A DNA stretch of 64,000 nt from Kaistia algarum (GCF_026343945.1 NZ_JAPKNJ010000002.1:682001-746000), one strand, 5' to 3'. Positions 27,212 to 37,510 are shown, numbered from the stretch's first letter. Translations and numbers: made by a program. Notes: generated from the sequence alone by a model not told the origin.

Positions 27212-27994
27212 ATGAAGATCGCTACCTGGAACATCAATGGCGTGAAGGCGCGCATCGAGACGGCACTTGCCTGGCTGCGCGAGGCCTCGCCCGACATTGT
27301 CGGCCTGCAGGAGATCAAGACGGTCGACGAGGGCTTCCCGACGTCGGCCTTCGAGGATCTTGGCTACAATGTCGCGGTGCATGGCCAGAAGGGCTTCAAC
27401 GGCGTCGCGCTGCTATCGAAATTGCCATTCGACGAAGTGAATCGCGGGCTGCCCGGCGATCCCACCGACGAGCAGTCGCGCTTTATCGAGGGCGTGTTCT
27501 CCGTCCCGAGCGGAGCGCTGCGCGTCGTCTCGCTCTATCTGCCGAACGGCAATCCGATCGGCACGGAGAAGTTCACCTACAAGCTCGCCTGGATGGAACG
27601 CTTCCGGAATTGGGCGGCGCAGCGCCTCCTGCTCGAAGAGCCGATGGTGCTGGCCGGTGACTACAACGTCATTCCCGAGCCGCGCGACGCGAAGGATCCT
27701 TCGCTCTGGCTTGACGATGCGCTGTACCAGCCAGAAAGCCGCGCCGCTTTCCGCGCCATCGAGACGCTCGGCCTCACCGACGCGCTCCGCGCCACGACCG
27801 ACGCTGGTGACCTCTACACCTTCTGGGACTATCAGGCCGGCGCGTTCCAGAAGAACAACGGCATCCGCATCGACCATCTTCTGCTGTCGCCGCAAGCGGC
27901 AGACCGGCTCAAGGGCGTCGGCATCGACAAATATGTGCGTGGCTGGGAGAAGCCTTCCGACCATGTTCCCATTCATGTGGAACTCGATCTGTGA
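27212..27994 (+). CDS. xth: Exodeoxyribonuclease III
   Basis: 260 residues from the ATG at 27212 (MKIATWNINGVKAR). The EEP-fold catalytic elements are in order: LQEIKT (Glu34), SLYLPNGNP, VLAGDYNVIPEPRD and KPSDHVPI. The enzyme acts as AP endonuclease and 3'-5' exonuclease in base excision repair. Its stop overlaps the GTG start of the next gene by 4 bp (GTGA), indicating translational coupling. Confidence 0.95.
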   Translation: MKIATWNINGVKARIETALAWLREASPDIVGLQEIKTVDEGFPTSAFEDLGYNVAVHGQKGFNGVALLSKLPFDEVNRGLPGDPTDEQSRFIEGVFSVPSGALRVVSLYLPNGNPIGTEKFTYKLAWMERFRNWAAQRLLLEEPMVLAGDYNVIPEPRDAKDPSLWLDDALYQPESRAAFRAIETLGLTDALRATTDAGDLYTFWDYQAGAFQKNNGIRIDHLLLSPQAADRLKGVGIDKYVRGWEKPSDHVPIHVELDL

Positions 27995-28410
27995 GCAACG
28001 CGACGGCGATCCTGACGGGCGGCTGCCTCTGCGGCCGCATCCACTACCGGATTGACCGTGCACCGCGCGTCGTCAGCCATTGCCATTGCCGCATGTGCCA
28101 GCTCGCCGCCGGCAGCCTGTTCCTGACATGGGCGACCTTCAACGCGAGCGCATTCGAACTCACGGCGGGTGAGCCGGCGATCCACGAATCTTCGACGACC
28201 GGCCGCCGCCATTTTTGCGCCGATTGCGGCACGCCGCTGATGATGACGATGGCCAATGACGATCGCTTCATCGACGTGACGCTCGCCTCACTGGACGAGC
28301 CTGACGGGTTCAAGGTCGATCAGAACATTTGGGTCGGCAGCCGGCGCGAGGCGTCGAAGGGCTTCGATCCGGCCCTGCCATCCCATGTCGACGAACCCGA
28401 GCTGACTTAG
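27991..28410 (+). CDS. GFA (CENP-V/GFA zinc) family protein
   Basis: 139 residues, GTG start coupled to the xth stop. The zinc-cysteine clusters are all present: GGCLCGRIHYRI, SHCHCRMCQ and FCADCGTPL. These define the glutathione-dependent formaldehyde-activating enzyme/CENP-V fold. Many family members are not true Gfa enzymes, so the substrate is unassigned. The TfoX_C gene follows after 3 bp. Confidence 0.92.
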   Translation: MSNATAILTGGCLCGRIHYRIDRAPRVVSHCHCRMCQLAAGSLFLTWATFNASAFELTAGEPAIHESSTTGRRHFCADCGTPLMMTMANDDRFIDVTLASLDEPDGFKVDQNIWVGSRREASKGFDPALPSHVDEPELT

Positions 28411-28413
28411 CGC

Positions 28414-28674
28414 ATGGACACGCCGATCTCGTCGATGCGCGGCATCGGACCAAGGACGGCGACGTGGCTGAAGGACGTGGGTGTCGAGACAGAGGACGAT
28501 CTTCGCCGAATGGGCGCCATAGCGGCCTACCGCCGGCTGAAGCACAGTGGCCCCAAGCGTGTCAGCCTGAACGCGCTCTGGGGCCTCCACGCGGCACTTG
28601 AGGGCATTCCCTGGACGGCGGTCGACCGGGAGACCAAGCAGCGCTTGCTGGCAACGCTCGCCGCCGGTGGGTGA
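28414..28674 (+). CDS. TfoX C-terminal domain protein
   Basis: 86 residues containing only the helix-hairpin-helix-like TfoX C-terminal domain: MRGIGPRTATWLKDVGVETE, ending LLATLAAGG. In many alphaproteobacteria this is a stand-alone protein of unknown function rather than the competence regulator TfoX. It is the third gene of a tight xth-GFA-TfoX_C unit. Confidence 0.9.
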   Translation: MDTPISSMRGIGPRTATWLKDVGVETEDDLRRMGAIAAYRRLKHSGPKRVSLNALWGLHAALEGIPWTAVDRETKQRLLATLAAGG

Positions 28675-28920
28675 TCGATCCACACAGTGAAGCGAAGTCG
28701 CGCAACCCCAGGTCGCGCGGCGCATCGAGCGTACGGAAAATGCCGAGGCTGGATGATTGCGCGGCCGTTTTATTCTATGTATCCAGCGGCTTCCACCGAT
28801 TCATCAGCTCTGCCCCTGCCCCCCTGAGTGAGAGGTGTAGCGGCGCGGCGGGAGGGCAAGAAGTGGTGAATTCTGGCCCTATCGGACCAGACGGCGCGGA
28901 AGGGTCATTGTTTCAACAGG

Positions 28921-29889
28921 GTGGCGTATTTGATACACGAACCGACCGATGCGGGGGCGTCGGTGAGGGAATGGGCTGCGCCGGATTGGTCGAGCTTTGA
29001 ATCGGTCGATGCCGCGGCATTGGCGATCCGGCAACATCCGGATTTCGATGCAGCCATGCTGATCAGCGCCCGCGGCGTCATCGATAATTTCCAGGCGCAG
29101 CCGCTGCTCAACCTCGTGATGAACGATCGCGCCCGCTTTCTTTTCCTCATGGCTGTGCTTGCGTTACACACCGACCCGGATTCGAACGGCAACCGCCTCC
29201 TGCCGAGCCGGCTCCTGGCTTTCTGTAAGGAGCGGCAGATCTGCAGCGCAGGCCGCGCTAAGGCCATGCTGGCGGCACTCCGCTGGGCTGGCTACATCCA
29301 GCCGGGGCCGCTGGTCGGCGACGGCAGGGCCCGTCCGCTGGTCCCGTCCGAGGAACTCGTCGCGATGCTTCGGCGGCGCTGGCGCATGCAGATCGCTACC
29401 GTATCGCGGCTGAGGCCGGAGGCTCATGCCGCGGCGACGGCACTCGACGCCGATCCGGACTTCGCCTTCCTATGCGCGCGGGCCTTTTACGAACGGCTGC
29501 GTCTCGGCTTCCGGGTGCTGAATCACGCACCCACGCTCATCCCCTTCGGGGAGAGCAATGCCGCCTTCCAGATACTGACCGAATGCTATCTCACCTATCG
29601 CGCCACCGCGGCCATACCGTCCATCGCGGGACTGGCGCGCCAGTTCTCAGTCTCACGGGCCCATGTGCGCAGCACGTTTCGCGCCGCCGAGGCCGCGGGG
29701 CTCATCTTCCAGGACGAAGCCAAAGGCGCGTTGACCACCACGCCTGCCCTCCACGACAGCATGGCCGCCTTTTTCAGTGCTTCGATGCTGACGTTCGCAG
29801 ACATAGCAATCAGCTTGACGGCGGGCGTCGCAGGGCCTGGGGTCGTCGATCCGCCTCAGCGCGGAAACTCGATGCCCATCTCGCGGTAA
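28921..29889 (+). CDS. Winged-helix DNA-binding-like protein of unknown function
   Basis: 322 residues from a GTG at 28921 (ACAGG precedes it); the start is uncertain. I do not recognise a named family. Two helix-turn-helix-like segments are visible. One is near residues 90-125 (LLPSRLLAFCKERQICSAGR, then AKAMLAALRWAGYI). A second near 230-265 (IAGLARQFSVSRAHVRSTFR, then AAEAAGLIF) resembles a MarR/GntR-type recognition helix. No effector domain is apparent. The 3' end overlaps the convergent era gene by 34 bp. It is separated from the xth unit by 246 bp without a clear feature and probably has its own promoter. Confidence 0.75.
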   Translation: MAYLIHEPTDAGASVREWAAPDWSSFESVDAAALAIRQHPDFDAAMLISARGVIDNFQAQPLLNLVMNDRARFLFLMAVLALHTDPDSNGNRLLPSRLLAFCKERQICSAGRAKAMLAALRWAGYIQPGPLVGDGRARPLVPSEELVAMLRRRWRMQIATVSRLRPEAHAAATALDADPDFAFLCARAFYERLRLGFRVLNHAPTLIPFGESNAAFQILTECYLTYRATAAIPSIAGLARQFSVSRAHVRSTFRAAEAAGLIFQDEAKGALTTTPALHDSMAAFFSASMLTFADIAISLTAGVAGPGVVDPPQRGNSMPISR

Positions 29890-30791
29890 CGCTCGGGATC
29901 GTCACCCCAGTTTTCGCGGACCTTGACGAACAGGAAGAGGTGCACCGGCTTTTCAGCCATCTGCTGGATGTCGGCGCGCGCGGCCATCGAGATCGCCTTG
30001 ATGGTCTCGCCCTTGTGGCCAATCACGATCCGCTTCTGGCTCTCGCGCTCGACATAGATCGTCTGCTCGATGCGAGCCGAGCCATCGGGCTGGTCCTTCC
30101 ACTGCTCGGTCTCGACGGTCGAGGCATAGGGCAGTTCGTCATGGAGGCGCAGAAAGAGCTTTTCGCGGGTGATCTCGGCGGCCAGCGCCCGCAGCGGCAG
30201 GTCCGAGACCTGGTCGTCCGGATAAAGCCAAGGCCCCGCCGGGACGGCGCCGGCAAGATAGCTGAGGAAATCACCGCAGCCATCGCCGGAGAGGGCCGAG
30301 ATCATGAAGGTCTGTTCAAAGCGAACGCGATCATTCGCCTTCATCGCCATCTCAAGCAGCGCTTCGCGCCGAACCTGATCGATCTTGTTCAGGATCAGGA
30401 TCTTCGGCTGGCGCACATCCGCGAGCTTGCCGAGAATGCCATTGACGTCGTCGCCGAGGCCCCTTTCGGCGTCGACCAGCAGCGCGACCATGTCGGCATC
30501 CTTGGCGCCGCCCCAGGCCGTATCGACCATGGCGCGGTCAAGCCGGCGCTTCGGCCGGAAGATGCCGGGCGTGTCGACGAAGATGATCTGCGAGGCGCCT
30601 TCCAGCGCAATGCCGCGCATGATCGCGCGCGTCGTTTGCACCTTATGAGTGACGATTGAGATCTTGGTGCCGACGAGGCGGTTCAATAGCGTCGACTTGC
30701 CGGCGTTCGGCGCGCCGATCAAAGCCACGAAGCCGCAGCGCGTCGCGACAGCCTCCGGGCCATCGACGGATTCCATTTCAGGCGACATCAT
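29856..30791 (-). CDS. era: GTPase Era
   Basis: 311 residues from the ATG at 30791 (tandem ATG ATG), overlapping the rnc stop by 14 bp. G motifs are clear: GAPNAGKSTLLN (G1), IIFVDTPG (G3) and ILNKIDQV (G4). A C-terminal KH domain contains VIGHKGETIKAISMAARADI. Era binds the 3' end of 16S rRNA in 30S assembly. In many rhizobia recO follows, but here the next gene is a convergent, unrelated HTH protein gene. It is the last gene of the rpoZ-to-era block. Confidence 0.96.
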   Translation of the reverse strand: MMSPEMESVDGPEAVATRCGFVALIGAPNAGKSTLLNRLVGTKISIVTHKVQTTRAIMRGIALEGASQIIFVDTPGIFRPKRRLDRAMVDTAWGGAKDADMVALLVDAERGLGDDVNGILGKLADVRQPKILILNKIDQVRREALLEMAMKANDRVRFEQTFMISALSGDGCGDFLSYLAGAVPAGPWLYPDDQVSDLPLRALAAEITREKLFLRLHDELPYASTVETEQWKDQPDGSARIEQTIYVERESQKRIVIGHKGETIKAISMAARADIQQMAEKPVHLFLFVKVRENWGDDPERYREMGIEFPR

Positions 30792-31488
30792 ATCCTGCTT
30801 TCCAGACACCGGCGGCCATCAACATGGCGGTCGCTGCCTTCTGCTCCGCCTCGCGGCGCGAGCGGCCCTTGCCGAGCAAGGGGCTCATTCCTTCGATGGC
30901 GACCTCGACCACGAACTTCGGCTCGTGATCAGGACCGCTGCGATCGACAATCGCATATTTCGGCGTCGGCAGGCCCCTGCCCTGCGCCCATTCCTGCAAG
31001 GTCGTCTTGGCGTCGCGCAAGGGCGTCGACCAGTTGACCATCAGGGCGCGCCAATTGCCTTCGATGAAGGCGCGGGCAGCCGGCAAGCCACCATCCAGAA
31101 ACAGCGCGCCGATCACGGCCTCGCAGACATCACCCAGAATGGCCGCCTTCCGGCGACCGCCGGATTGATTCTCACCGCCACCGAGGCGGATCCATTCCCC
31201 GAGGCCGATCGCCAGCGCGACCTCGGCGCAGCTCTCATTGCGTACGAGGCCGTTGAGCCGGCGGGCCATCTCACCCTCGTCGGCTTCGGGAAACGCGTCG
31301 AGCAGCATATCGGCTATGACGAGCGCCAGCACCCGGTCGCCGAGGAATTCCAGGCGCTGGTAGCTCTCGCCGGGCGCCAAACGATCTTCGGCCACGGCGC
31401 TCGCATGAGTCAGCGCCCGCACGAGATGCGTCGGATCGGCAAAGCGATGTCCGAGGCGATCTTCGAGGGGCCGTAGCGTTTCAGTCAT
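30778..31488 (-). CDS. rnc: Ribonuclease III
   Basis: 236 residues from the ATG at 31488 (MTETLRPLEDRLG); the frame further upstream overlaps lepB. The signature RLEFLGDRVLALVIADMLL and a C-terminal dsRNA-binding domain (about 160-233, TLQEWAQGRGLPTPKYAIVD onward) are present. It processes rRNA precursors and double-stranded RNAs. It lies 10 bp after lepB and overlaps era, the conserved lepB-rnc-era order. Confidence 0.96.
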   Translation of the reverse strand: MTETLRPLEDRLGHRFADPTHLVRALTHASAVAEDRLAPGESYQRLEFLGDRVLALVIADMLLDAFPEADEGEMARRLNGLVRNESCAEVALAIGLGEWIRLGGGENQSGGRRKAAILGDVCEAVIGALFLDGGLPAARAFIEGNWRALMVNWSTPLRDAKTTLQEWAQGRGLPTPKYAIVDRSGPDHEPKFVVEVAIEGMSPLLGKGRSRREAEQKAATAMLMAAGVWKAGYDVA

Positions 31489-31498
31489 GCCGTTCAGT

Positions 31499-32284
31499 TC
31501 ATATCGTCTTGAAAATACGGTCGAAGCGGACCGTCCAAGGCCAACGCCAGAATTGCCATGCGGGGTCCCCCTCCTTGACCGAGAAGAAGACCAGTTCAGC
31601 GCGGCCGACGAAGTTCTCGAAGGGCACATAGCCGACCGCGGCGAGAACGCGGCTATCGGTAGAATTGTCGCGATTGTCGCCCATCATAAAGTAATGATCC
31701 GGCGGCACTTCGTATATAGGCGTGTCGTCCCACATGCTGTGCGGATCAAGATCCAGGACTTCGTAGCTGATGCCCTTGTGGATCGATCCGTTCGGCAGCT
31801 TGTCGTCGGGAAGCGTCTCCCGGAAACGCGGGACGCGCACCTCGGTGCCGAACTCGTCGGTCGTCGTATAGTCGTCGACCTTCTCCTTCTTCACCGCCTG
31901 GCCGTTGATCTGCAGCACGCCGTCGATCATCTGGATCTTGTCGCCAGGCAAGCCGATCACGCGCTTGATATAGTCGACCGATGGATCGCGCGGCAGGCGG
32001 AACACCGCGACATCGCCGCGCTTCGGCGGGCTGGCCCAGATCCGACCCGTGAAAAGATCCGGCGAGAATGGCAACGAATATTTGCTGAAGCCATAGGCGT
32101 ATTTGGAGACGAACAGATAGTCGCCGACGAGCAGCGTCGCCTTCATCGAACCTGATGGAATGTTGAACGGCTGGAACAGAAAGGTCCGCACCACGACAGC
32201 GATAAGCAGCGCCTGGATGACGATCTTGACGGTTTCGCCGAGGCCGCCGCGCTCCGCCTTGTATTTCTCGCCCGCCACGCTCAT
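31499..32284 (-). CDS. lepB: Signal peptidase I
   Basis: 261 residues. One N-terminal membrane helix (about 18-38) is followed by the catalytic Ser box FNIPSGSMKATLLVGDYLFV (Ser46) and the Lys box DPSVDYIKRVIGLPGD. Box E (YFMMGDNRDNSTDSR) is intact. It cleaves signal peptides of secreted proteins at the outer face of the inner membrane. It is followed by rnc after 10 bp. Confidence 0.96.
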   Translation of the reverse strand: MSVAGEKYKAERGGLGETVKIVIQALLIAVVVRTFLFQPFNIPSGSMKATLLVGDYLFVSKYAYGFSKYSLPFSPDLFTGRIWASPPKRGDVAVFRLPRDPSVDYIKRVIGLPGDKIQMIDGVLQINGQAVKKEKVDDYTTTDEFGTEVRVPRFRETLPDDKLPNGSIHKGISYEVLDLDPHSMWDDTPIYEVPPDHYFMMGDNRDNSTDSRVLAAVGYVPFENFVGRAELVFFSVKEGDPAWQFWRWPWTVRFDRIFKTI

Positions 32285-32415
32285 GGGTCCTTCCGATGAA
32301 TACGGCCAAACCCGGCCAGACTGCGGAGGATTGGTTCATACCGGGTCGCTGGCGATGGTGCAACGCGGCGGGATCGCGATTGTGACGGCGGTCGCACCAG
32401 CAGGCGAAGCGGAGG

Positions 32416-32814
32416 TTACTGCGGCAGCGCCTCGATGATCACGAAGGCCTGGGCGAGCGGGAAGTCGTCGGTGATCGTCAAATGGATCATGGCGCGGTGG
32501 CCGGCCGGCAGGATCTTCTCGAGGCGCTCCGCGGCCCCGCCCGTCAGCATCATCGTCGGCTGGCCGCTTGGCAGGTTGACCACGCCCATGTCGCGCCAGA
32601 ACACGCCGTTGTAAAGCCCCGTCCCGAGCGCCTTGGCGCAGGCCTCCTTGGCCGCGAAACGCTTGGCGTAGGACGCGGCACGCTGCTGGCGCCGCTCCGA
32701 TTTCGCCCGCTCGATATCGGTGAAGATGCGCTCGGTGAAGCGGGTGCCATGCCGCTCCAGCACGTCCGCGATGCGGCGTATATCGATGAGGTCACTGCCA
32801 AAGCCGATGATCAT
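32416..32814 (-). CDS. acpS: Holo-[acyl-carrier-protein] synthase
   Basis: 132 residues from the ATG at 32814. The phosphopantetheinyl-transferase motifs [12 protein letters not shown] (Asp8) and [13 protein letters not shown] are intact. It attaches 4'-phosphopantetheine from CoA to acyl carrier protein. It lies between a small exported-protein gene and lepB in the minus-strand block. Confidence 0.95.
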   Translation of the reverse strand: MIIGFGSDLIDIRRIADVLERHGTRFTERIFTDIERAKSERRQQRAASYAKRFAAKEACAKALGTGLYNGVFWRDMGVVNLPSGQPTMMLTGGAAERLEKILPAGHRAMIHLTITDDFPLAQAFVIIEALPQ

Positions 32815-32928
32815 GAAGGGTTTCCTTGGCTGGCACATCGACCGGAAGCATGAAATCGACTTCCGGATCGATCCGGGTGGAGAACAGAAAAATGGAGTGC
32901 CTTCCCGCATCCGGCAATGCGCAATGAA

Positions 32929-33294
32929 CTACCCCGCCGCCGGGCAGGTCTGCGCGACGAGATGCTCGTAGGCGCGCTGTTCGGCATCGACGCTGCGCCA
33001 GAGTTCAGCCTTGGCCAAAAGCCCGCTCCCGCAAAGTCGATCGAGCGACGCGGCGTGCCCGAGCAGGTCGGCCCGGCGGCTGTAGATCGCACATTGCTCG
33101 GGCACGGACGCGCCGGACGCGCGCGAAAGCTCTCCGTTCGAGGCGGCGAGCGCAGCCTGAACCTCGCCAAGGCGCGAGCGGCAGCCGGGCTCCAAGCCGA
33201 CCGAACGCCAGATGAGGCCGGCCGAAAGCACGACCGTCGCAGCGGCGGCCGCCAATGCCCCGCGGGGAATGCGCCACGATACGAGCCGCGGCAT
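32929..33294 (-). CDS. Small membrane-anchored or exported protein of unknown function
   Basis: 121 residues from the ATG at 33294, overlapping the pdxJ stop by one base (TGATG). An N-terminal hydrophobic segment (about 12-30, GALAAAAATVVLSAGLIWRS) is followed by an Ala-rich helical region with four cysteines (CRSR, QCAIYS, RLCGSG, QTCPAAG). I recognise no family. Its coupling to pdxJ suggests it is translated, and it sits inside an otherwise essential cluster. Confidence 0.75.
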   Translation of the reverse strand: MPRLVSWRIPRGALAAAAATVVLSAGLIWRSVGLEPGCRSRLGEVQAALAASNGELSRASGASVPEQCAIYSRRADLLGHAASLDRLCGSGLLAKAELWRSVDAEQRAYEHLVAQTCPAAG

Positions 33295-34091
33295 CACTCC
33301 GGCTGCACGGACACCGGAGCGCGGGCCTCGTCCATGAGTTGCCGTATCTGGCGGATCGAGGTCTCCAGCCCGACGAAGATGGCTTCGCCGATCAGAAAAT
33401 GGCCGATATTGAGCTCGACGATCTCCGGGATCATGGCGATCGGCTTGACCGTGTCGTAGGTAAGGCCGTGGCCGGCATGGATTTCGAGGCCGAGTGAGGC
33501 GCCGTAGGCAGCCGCTTCGGCGATGCGCATGCGCTCGAATTCGAAGGCGCCCGGCCCTGAATCGAATGCCTCGCAATAGGTACCGGTATGGATCTCGACG
33601 ACAGGCGCGCCGAGGGCCTTGGCCGCGTCGAACTGCTCCTTGTCAGCACCAATGAACAGCGACACGCGGATTCCTGCATCGCCGAGTTCCCGCACGATCG
33701 GGGCGATCTGGTCGAACTGGCTGGCGGCATCGAGACCGCCTTCCGTCGTCCGCTCCTCGCGCCGCTCCGGCACGACGCAGACGGCGTGCGGGCGATGGCG
33801 GAGCGCGATCGACAGCATCTCGCGCGTCGCCGCCATCTCGAAATTGAGCGGCAGCGAAATGTGCTCGCGCAACCGCGCTATGTCGGCGTCACCGATATGG
33901 CGGCGATCCTCGCGGAGGTGCGCCGTGATTCCGTCGGCACCGGCAGCAGCGGCGAGGCGGGCGGCGCGGAGCGGATCGGGATGGCCGCCGCCACGCGCGT
34001 TTCGGATGGTGGCGACGTGGTCGATGTTGACGCCGAGGCGAAGAGGACGATGGGGGCTCACGATCGGGGTCTCCTCAGGAACGGCTGCCAT
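33294..34091 (-). CDS. pdxJ: Pyridoxine 5'-phosphate synthase
   Basis: 265 residues. PdxJ motifs include [35 protein letters not shown] and [12 protein letters not shown], together with HAGHGLTYD. It condenses deoxyxylulose 5-phosphate with 3-amino-2-oxopropyl phosphate in vitamin B6 synthesis. The start overlaps the preceding DUF2062 gene by 17 bp. Confidence 0.96.
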   Translation of the reverse strand: MAAVPEETPIVSPHRPLRLGVNIDHVATIRNARGGGHPDPLRAARLAAAAGADGITAHLREDRRHIGDADIARLREHISLPLNFEMAATREMLSIALRHRPHAVCVVPERREERTTEGGLDAASQFDQIAPIVRELGDAGIRVSLFIGADKEQFDAAKALGAPVVEIHTGTYCEAFDSGPGAFEFERMRIAEAAAYGASLGLEIHAGHGLTYDTVKPIAMIPEIVELNIGHFLIGEAIFVGLETSIRQIRQLMDEARAPVSVQPE

Positions 34092-34647
34092 GAAGTTCGT
34101 GGCGGCGAACCGCTACGCGGTGCCGCCGGGCGGACTGAAATGCCGCCGCGGCATAGTAGACGGCGCCATAGGAAATCGCCGCGGCGATCATGGCAACTGG
34201 AATCGACCCGATCAACATCGGCTCGAAGATAGGCCAGATATTGTGCAGCGAATCGTTCAGCAGCCCGTGCGAGATCTCCTTGAAGCTCATCGCCGTATGC
34301 TCACGCCCGAACCAGCCGAGAATGAGGCTCCCCGTTTCATAGGTCGCGATCCAGATCACCGGGAAGGTCAGGGGATTGCCGATCGTGGTGCCCAGGACTG
34401 CAGCCAGCACGTTGCCGCGAACCAGGAAGGCGGCAGCAAAGCAGAGCAGGTAGTGGAAGCCGACAAACGGCGTCATAGCGAGCGCCACGCCCACGGCGAA
34501 GCCGGCCGCGATCGAATGCGGACTGCCGGAGAGACGCATCAAGCGCTTGCCGTGATAGCTCACCGCCCGCCGCCAGCCGCGCCGGGGCCACATGAAGTGA
34601 TGCAGCTTCTGGTGGAAGCGGAGTGGCTTGCGGCGGCGAAAAAGCAT
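34075..34647 (-). CDS. DUF2062 membrane protein
   Basis: 190 residues from the ATG at 34647. A basic cytoplasmic N-terminus ([20 protein letters not shown]) precedes the DUF2062 core [20 protein letters not shown], then [19 protein letters not shown]. Three or four membrane helices are present. Function is unknown. The gene is conserved between pyrE and pdxJ in rhizobial genomes and overlaps pdxJ by 17 bp. Confidence 0.9.
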   Translation of the reverse strand: MLFRRRKPLRFHQKLHHFMWPRRGWRRAVSYHGKRLMRLSGSPHSIAAGFAVGVALAMTPFVGFHYLLCFAAAFLVRGNVLAAVLGTTIGNPLTFPVIWIATYETGSLILGWFGREHTAMSFKEISHGLLNDSLHNIWPIFEPMLIGSIPVAMIAAAISYGAVYYAAAAFQSARRHRVAVRRHELHGSRS

Positions 34648-34670
34648 CGGATCCGTGGTGACGGGGCGGC

Positions 34671-35249
34671 TCAGGCGAGGTTGCGGCTGCCCGGCTTGAC
34701 GGGGGGTATGGCGGCTAATTCCGGCGGAAGCTGGTCGTCCGGGTAGGCAGGAACCTTGTAGTCGGCCAGCGCGATCAGCGGCGCGCCGCAATCGGCCTCG
34801 CCCGCGGAGCGGTCGATCAAGCAGGCAACGGCCACAACCTCCGCACCCAGCGCCCTCAGCGTCTCGATCGTTTCGCGGCTCGAAAGCCCGGTCGACACGA
34901 TGTCCTCGACGACGAGAACGCGTGTTCCCGGCTCGAGATCGAAGCGACGCAGGCGAAAGGCACCGCCCTCTCGCTCAACCCAGAGCGCCGGGACGCCGAG
35001 ATGGCGCGCCGTCTCATAGCCCGGTATCAGCCCACCCAGCGCCGGCGACACGACGATGTCGAATTCGATGCCCGTTTCGCGGATCTTAGCCGCGAGAGCC
35101 TTGCAGAGCTTTTCCGTCCGGTCGGGATGCATGAAGACACGAGCCTTCTGCAGAAAGACCGGGCTGCGCAGCCCGGAGGACAGGATGAAATGGCCCTCCA
35201 GCAGGGCGCCGGACTGGCGGAAGACGTCGAGAACTTCGGACTGGTTCAT
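34671..35249 (-). CDS. pyrE: Orotate phosphoribosyltransferase
   Basis: 192 residues. The PRPP-binding motif is [19 protein letters not shown], and the substrate loop region reads [20 protein letters not shown]. It converts orotate and PRPP to OMP in pyrimidine synthesis. It follows the rsh gene by 13 bp and precedes DUF2062, both on the same strand. Confidence 0.95.
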   Translation of the reverse strand: MNQSEVLDVFRQSGALLEGHFILSSGLRSPVFLQKARVFMHPDRTEKLCKALAAKIRETGIEFDIVVSPALGGLIPGYETARHLGVPALWVEREGGAFRLRRFDLEPGTRVLVVEDIVSTGLSSRETIETLRALGAEVVAVACLIDRSAGEADCGAPLIALADYKVPAYPDDQLPPELAAIPPVKPGSRNLA

Positions 35250-35262
35250 GGTTCCTTCCAGA

Positions 35263-37464
35263 TCAGGCGTTGACGCGGCTTGCGGAACTCACGACGTGAC
35301 GCTCGCGCAGGTCGCTCAAAAGGCGGTTCAGATGCTTCAGGTCCCACACTTCGAGGTCGATCGACAACTCCGAAAAGTCGGGCGCGCTCTTCACGATCTT
35401 CAAATTCGAGATGTTGCCATCATTGTCGGCAATGATCTGGGCGATCTGCGCCAGCGTTCCCGGTTCGTTGATGGCGATGACTTCGATCTGTGCGGGAAAG
35501 CGCTCGCGATTGGCCGCGTCAATGTCCCAGCGCACATCCAGCCAGCGCTCCGGCTCATCGTCGAACTCCTTCAGACCCGGCGACTGGATCGGATAGATCG
35601 TGATCCCCTCGCCCGGCGAAAGGATACCGACGATCCGGTCGCCCGGCACCGCGCCGCCCTCCGGCGCGAAGCGGACGGGCATGTCGCCGGCAAGGCCGCG
35701 AATCGGGATCGCATGGGCGTCGGCCGGATCGCCATTCGGCACGCGGAAGATCATGCCGCTGCCCTTCTTCAGCCCGAACCAGCCCGTCTCGCCGGCGCCG
35801 TTGCCGCCCTTCGGCATGGCGGCGCGCTCTTCCTTGTGGTCTGGATAGACGGCCTTCAGCACATTGGCCGACGGAATCTCGCCGCGGCCGACAGAGGCCA
35901 ACATGTCCTCGACATTCTGCTGGGCGAGGCGCGAGAGCGCTGCCTTCAGCTTCTCCTCGGAGAATTCGCGCCCGGCCCGCTCAAAGGCGCGCTCGACGAT
36001 CTTGCGGCCAAGGCCGGCATATTGCTTGCGGATCGCGGTGCGGGCGGCGCGGCGGATCGAGGCGCGCGCCTTGCCAGTGACGGCGATCGATTCCCAGGCC
36101 GGCGGCGGCACCTGCCCCTTCGCGGTGATGATCTCGACCTCGTCGCCGTTCTTGAGTTCCGTATTGAGCGGCGTCATCCGGCCGTTCAGCTTGCAGCCGA
36201 CGCAAGTATCGCCAACATCGGTGTGGACGGCATAGGCGAAATCGATCGGCGTCGCGCCGCGCGGCAGCGCGATGAGCCGCCCTTTCGGAGTGAAGCAGAA
36301 AACCTGATCGTGGAAGAGTTCAAGCTTGGTGTTTTCCAGAAACTCTTCCGGCGTATCGCCCTCTGCCAGCATTTCCACGGTGCGGCGCAGCCAGGTATAG
36401 GCGCGGCTCTCGTCCGAGATCCGGCCGCCAACCTTATCCTTGTACAGCGCATGGGCGGCGATGCCGTATTCGGCGACGTCATGCATCTCGCGGGTGCGGA
36501 TCTGCAATTCGACGCGCTGGCGCCCCGGCCCCACGACCGTCGTGTGAATCGATCGATAGTCGTTCTGCTTCGGCGTCGAGATATAATCCTTGAAGCGGCC
36601 CGGAACGGTCGGCCAGGTCATGTGGACGATCCCAAGGGCAGCGTAGCAGTCGGCCTGCTTCTCGACGAGGACGCGAAAGCCGATGATATCGGAAAGCTGC
36701 TCAAACGAGATCGCCTTCCGCTCCATCTTGCGGAAGATCGAATAGGGGCGCTTCTCGCGGCCATAGACTTTGGCCTTGATGCCGTTCTTTTCCAGCTTGT
36801 CGCGCAGGTCCTTCTCGATCTCCTCGATCAAAGCGTGGTTGCGGATGCGGATCTCGGCGAGTCGGTCTGATACGGCTCGGTGCGCTTCCGGATTGACGAC
36901 GGCGAAGGCGAGTTCTTCAAGCTCCTCGCGCATGTCATGCATGCCCATGCGACCGGCCAGCGGCGCATAGATTTCCAGCGTTTCCTCGGCGATGCGGCCG
37001 CGCTTCTCCACTGGCATGAAATGGAGCGTGCGCATGTTGTGGAGCCGGTCGGCGAGCTTGACCAGGAGGACGCGCACGTCCTCGGAGATCGCCAGCAGAA
37101 GCTTGCGAAAATTCTCGGCCTGCGCCGCCTTCTTGGTGACGAGGTCCAACCGCTTGATTTTGGTGAGGCCCTCGACCAGCCGGCCGATGTCCTCGCCGAA
37201 CATGCCGTCGATCTCGGCGCGCGTCGCGTCGGTGTCCTCGATCGTGTCATGCAGCAGCGCGACGGCGATGGTCGAATCGTCGAGCTTCAGATCGGTGAGG
37301 ATGCCTGCAACTTCGAGCGGATGGGAGAAGTAGGGATCGCCATTGGCGCGCTTCTGCGTGCCATGCTTCTGCATGGCATACACATAAGCCTTGTTCAGAA
37401 GCCCCTCGTCTGCCTGCGGGTTATATCGCTGGACCCGCTCGAGGAGTTCATATTGGCGCATCAT
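35263..37464 (-). CDS. rsh: Bifunctional (p)ppGpp synthase/hydrolase of the RelA/SpoT family
   Basis: 733 residues. Domains in order: an HD hydrolase with [12 protein letters not shown] and [14 protein letters not shown] (about 45-150); a synthetase with [17 protein letters not shown] and the [10 protein letters not shown] loop; a TGS domain near 400-460 ([22 protein letters not shown]); and a C-terminal ACT domain. The HD motif HDxxED and an RFKD loop rather than the EPDD of RelA indicate a two-way Rel enzyme. It sets the stringent-response alarmone level. It lies downstream of rpoZ in the same direction, as commonly found. Confidence 0.96.
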   Translation of the reverse strand: MMRQYELLERVQRYNPQADEGLLNKAYVYAMQKHGTQKRANGDPYFSHPLEVAGILTDLKLDDSTIAVALLHDTIEDTDATRAEIDGMFGEDIGRLVEGLTKIKRLDLVTKKAAQAENFRKLLLAISEDVRVLLVKLADRLHNMRTLHFMPVEKRGRIAEETLEIYAPLAGRMGMHDMREELEELAFAVVNPEAHRAVSDRLAEIRIRNHALIEEIEKDLRDKLEKNGIKAKVYGREKRPYSIFRKMERKAISFEQLSDIIGFRVLVEKQADCYAALGIVHMTWPTVPGRFKDYISTPKQNDYRSIHTTVVGPGRQRVELQIRTREMHDVAEYGIAAHALYKDKVGGRISDESRAYTWLRRTVEMLAEGDTPEEFLENTKLELFHDQVFCFTPKGRLIALPRGATPIDFAYAVHTDVGDTCVGCKLNGRMTPLNTELKNGDEVEIITAKGQVPPPAWESIAVTGKARASIRRAARTAIRKQYAGLGRKIVERAFERAGREFSEEKLKAALSRLAQQNVEDMLASVGRGEIPSANVLKAVYPDHKEERAAMPKGGNGAGETGWFGLKKGSGMIFRVPNGDPADAHAIPIRGLAGDMPVRFAPEGGAVPGDRIVGILSPGEGITIYPIQSPGLKEFDDEPERWLDVRWDIDAANRERFPAQIEVIAINEPGTLAQIAQIIADNDGNISNLKIVKSAPDFSELSIDLEVWDLKHLNRLLSDLRERHVVSSASRVNA

Positions 37465-37489
37465 GGCGCGGCATCCGGCCGAAAGACGA

Positions 37490-37510
37490 AGCCGGGAAGC
37501 ATTCCCGGCT
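37490..37510 (-). terminator. Hairpin between rpoZ and rsh
   Basis: AGCCGGGAA-gca-TTCCCGGCT is a perfect 9-bp stem with a 3-nt loop in the rpoZ-rsh spacer, about 25 bp before the rsh start. On the minus strand it is followed by TCGTCTTTCGG, a poor U-run. It may act as a weak terminator, attenuator or mRNA-processing site within the rpoZ-rsh transcript. Confidence 0.45.

Noticed and set aside
35056..36870. A 604-codon open frame opposite the rsh gene, and similar long frames opposite other strong genes (for example 4402-5427, 9875-11434, 23568-25007, 39657-40997, 60422-62029)
   Set aside because: In this GC-rich DNA the frame opposite a coding strand often stays open. The translations are Arg/Asp/His-rich with no domain motifs, while the overlapped genes have clear family signatures.
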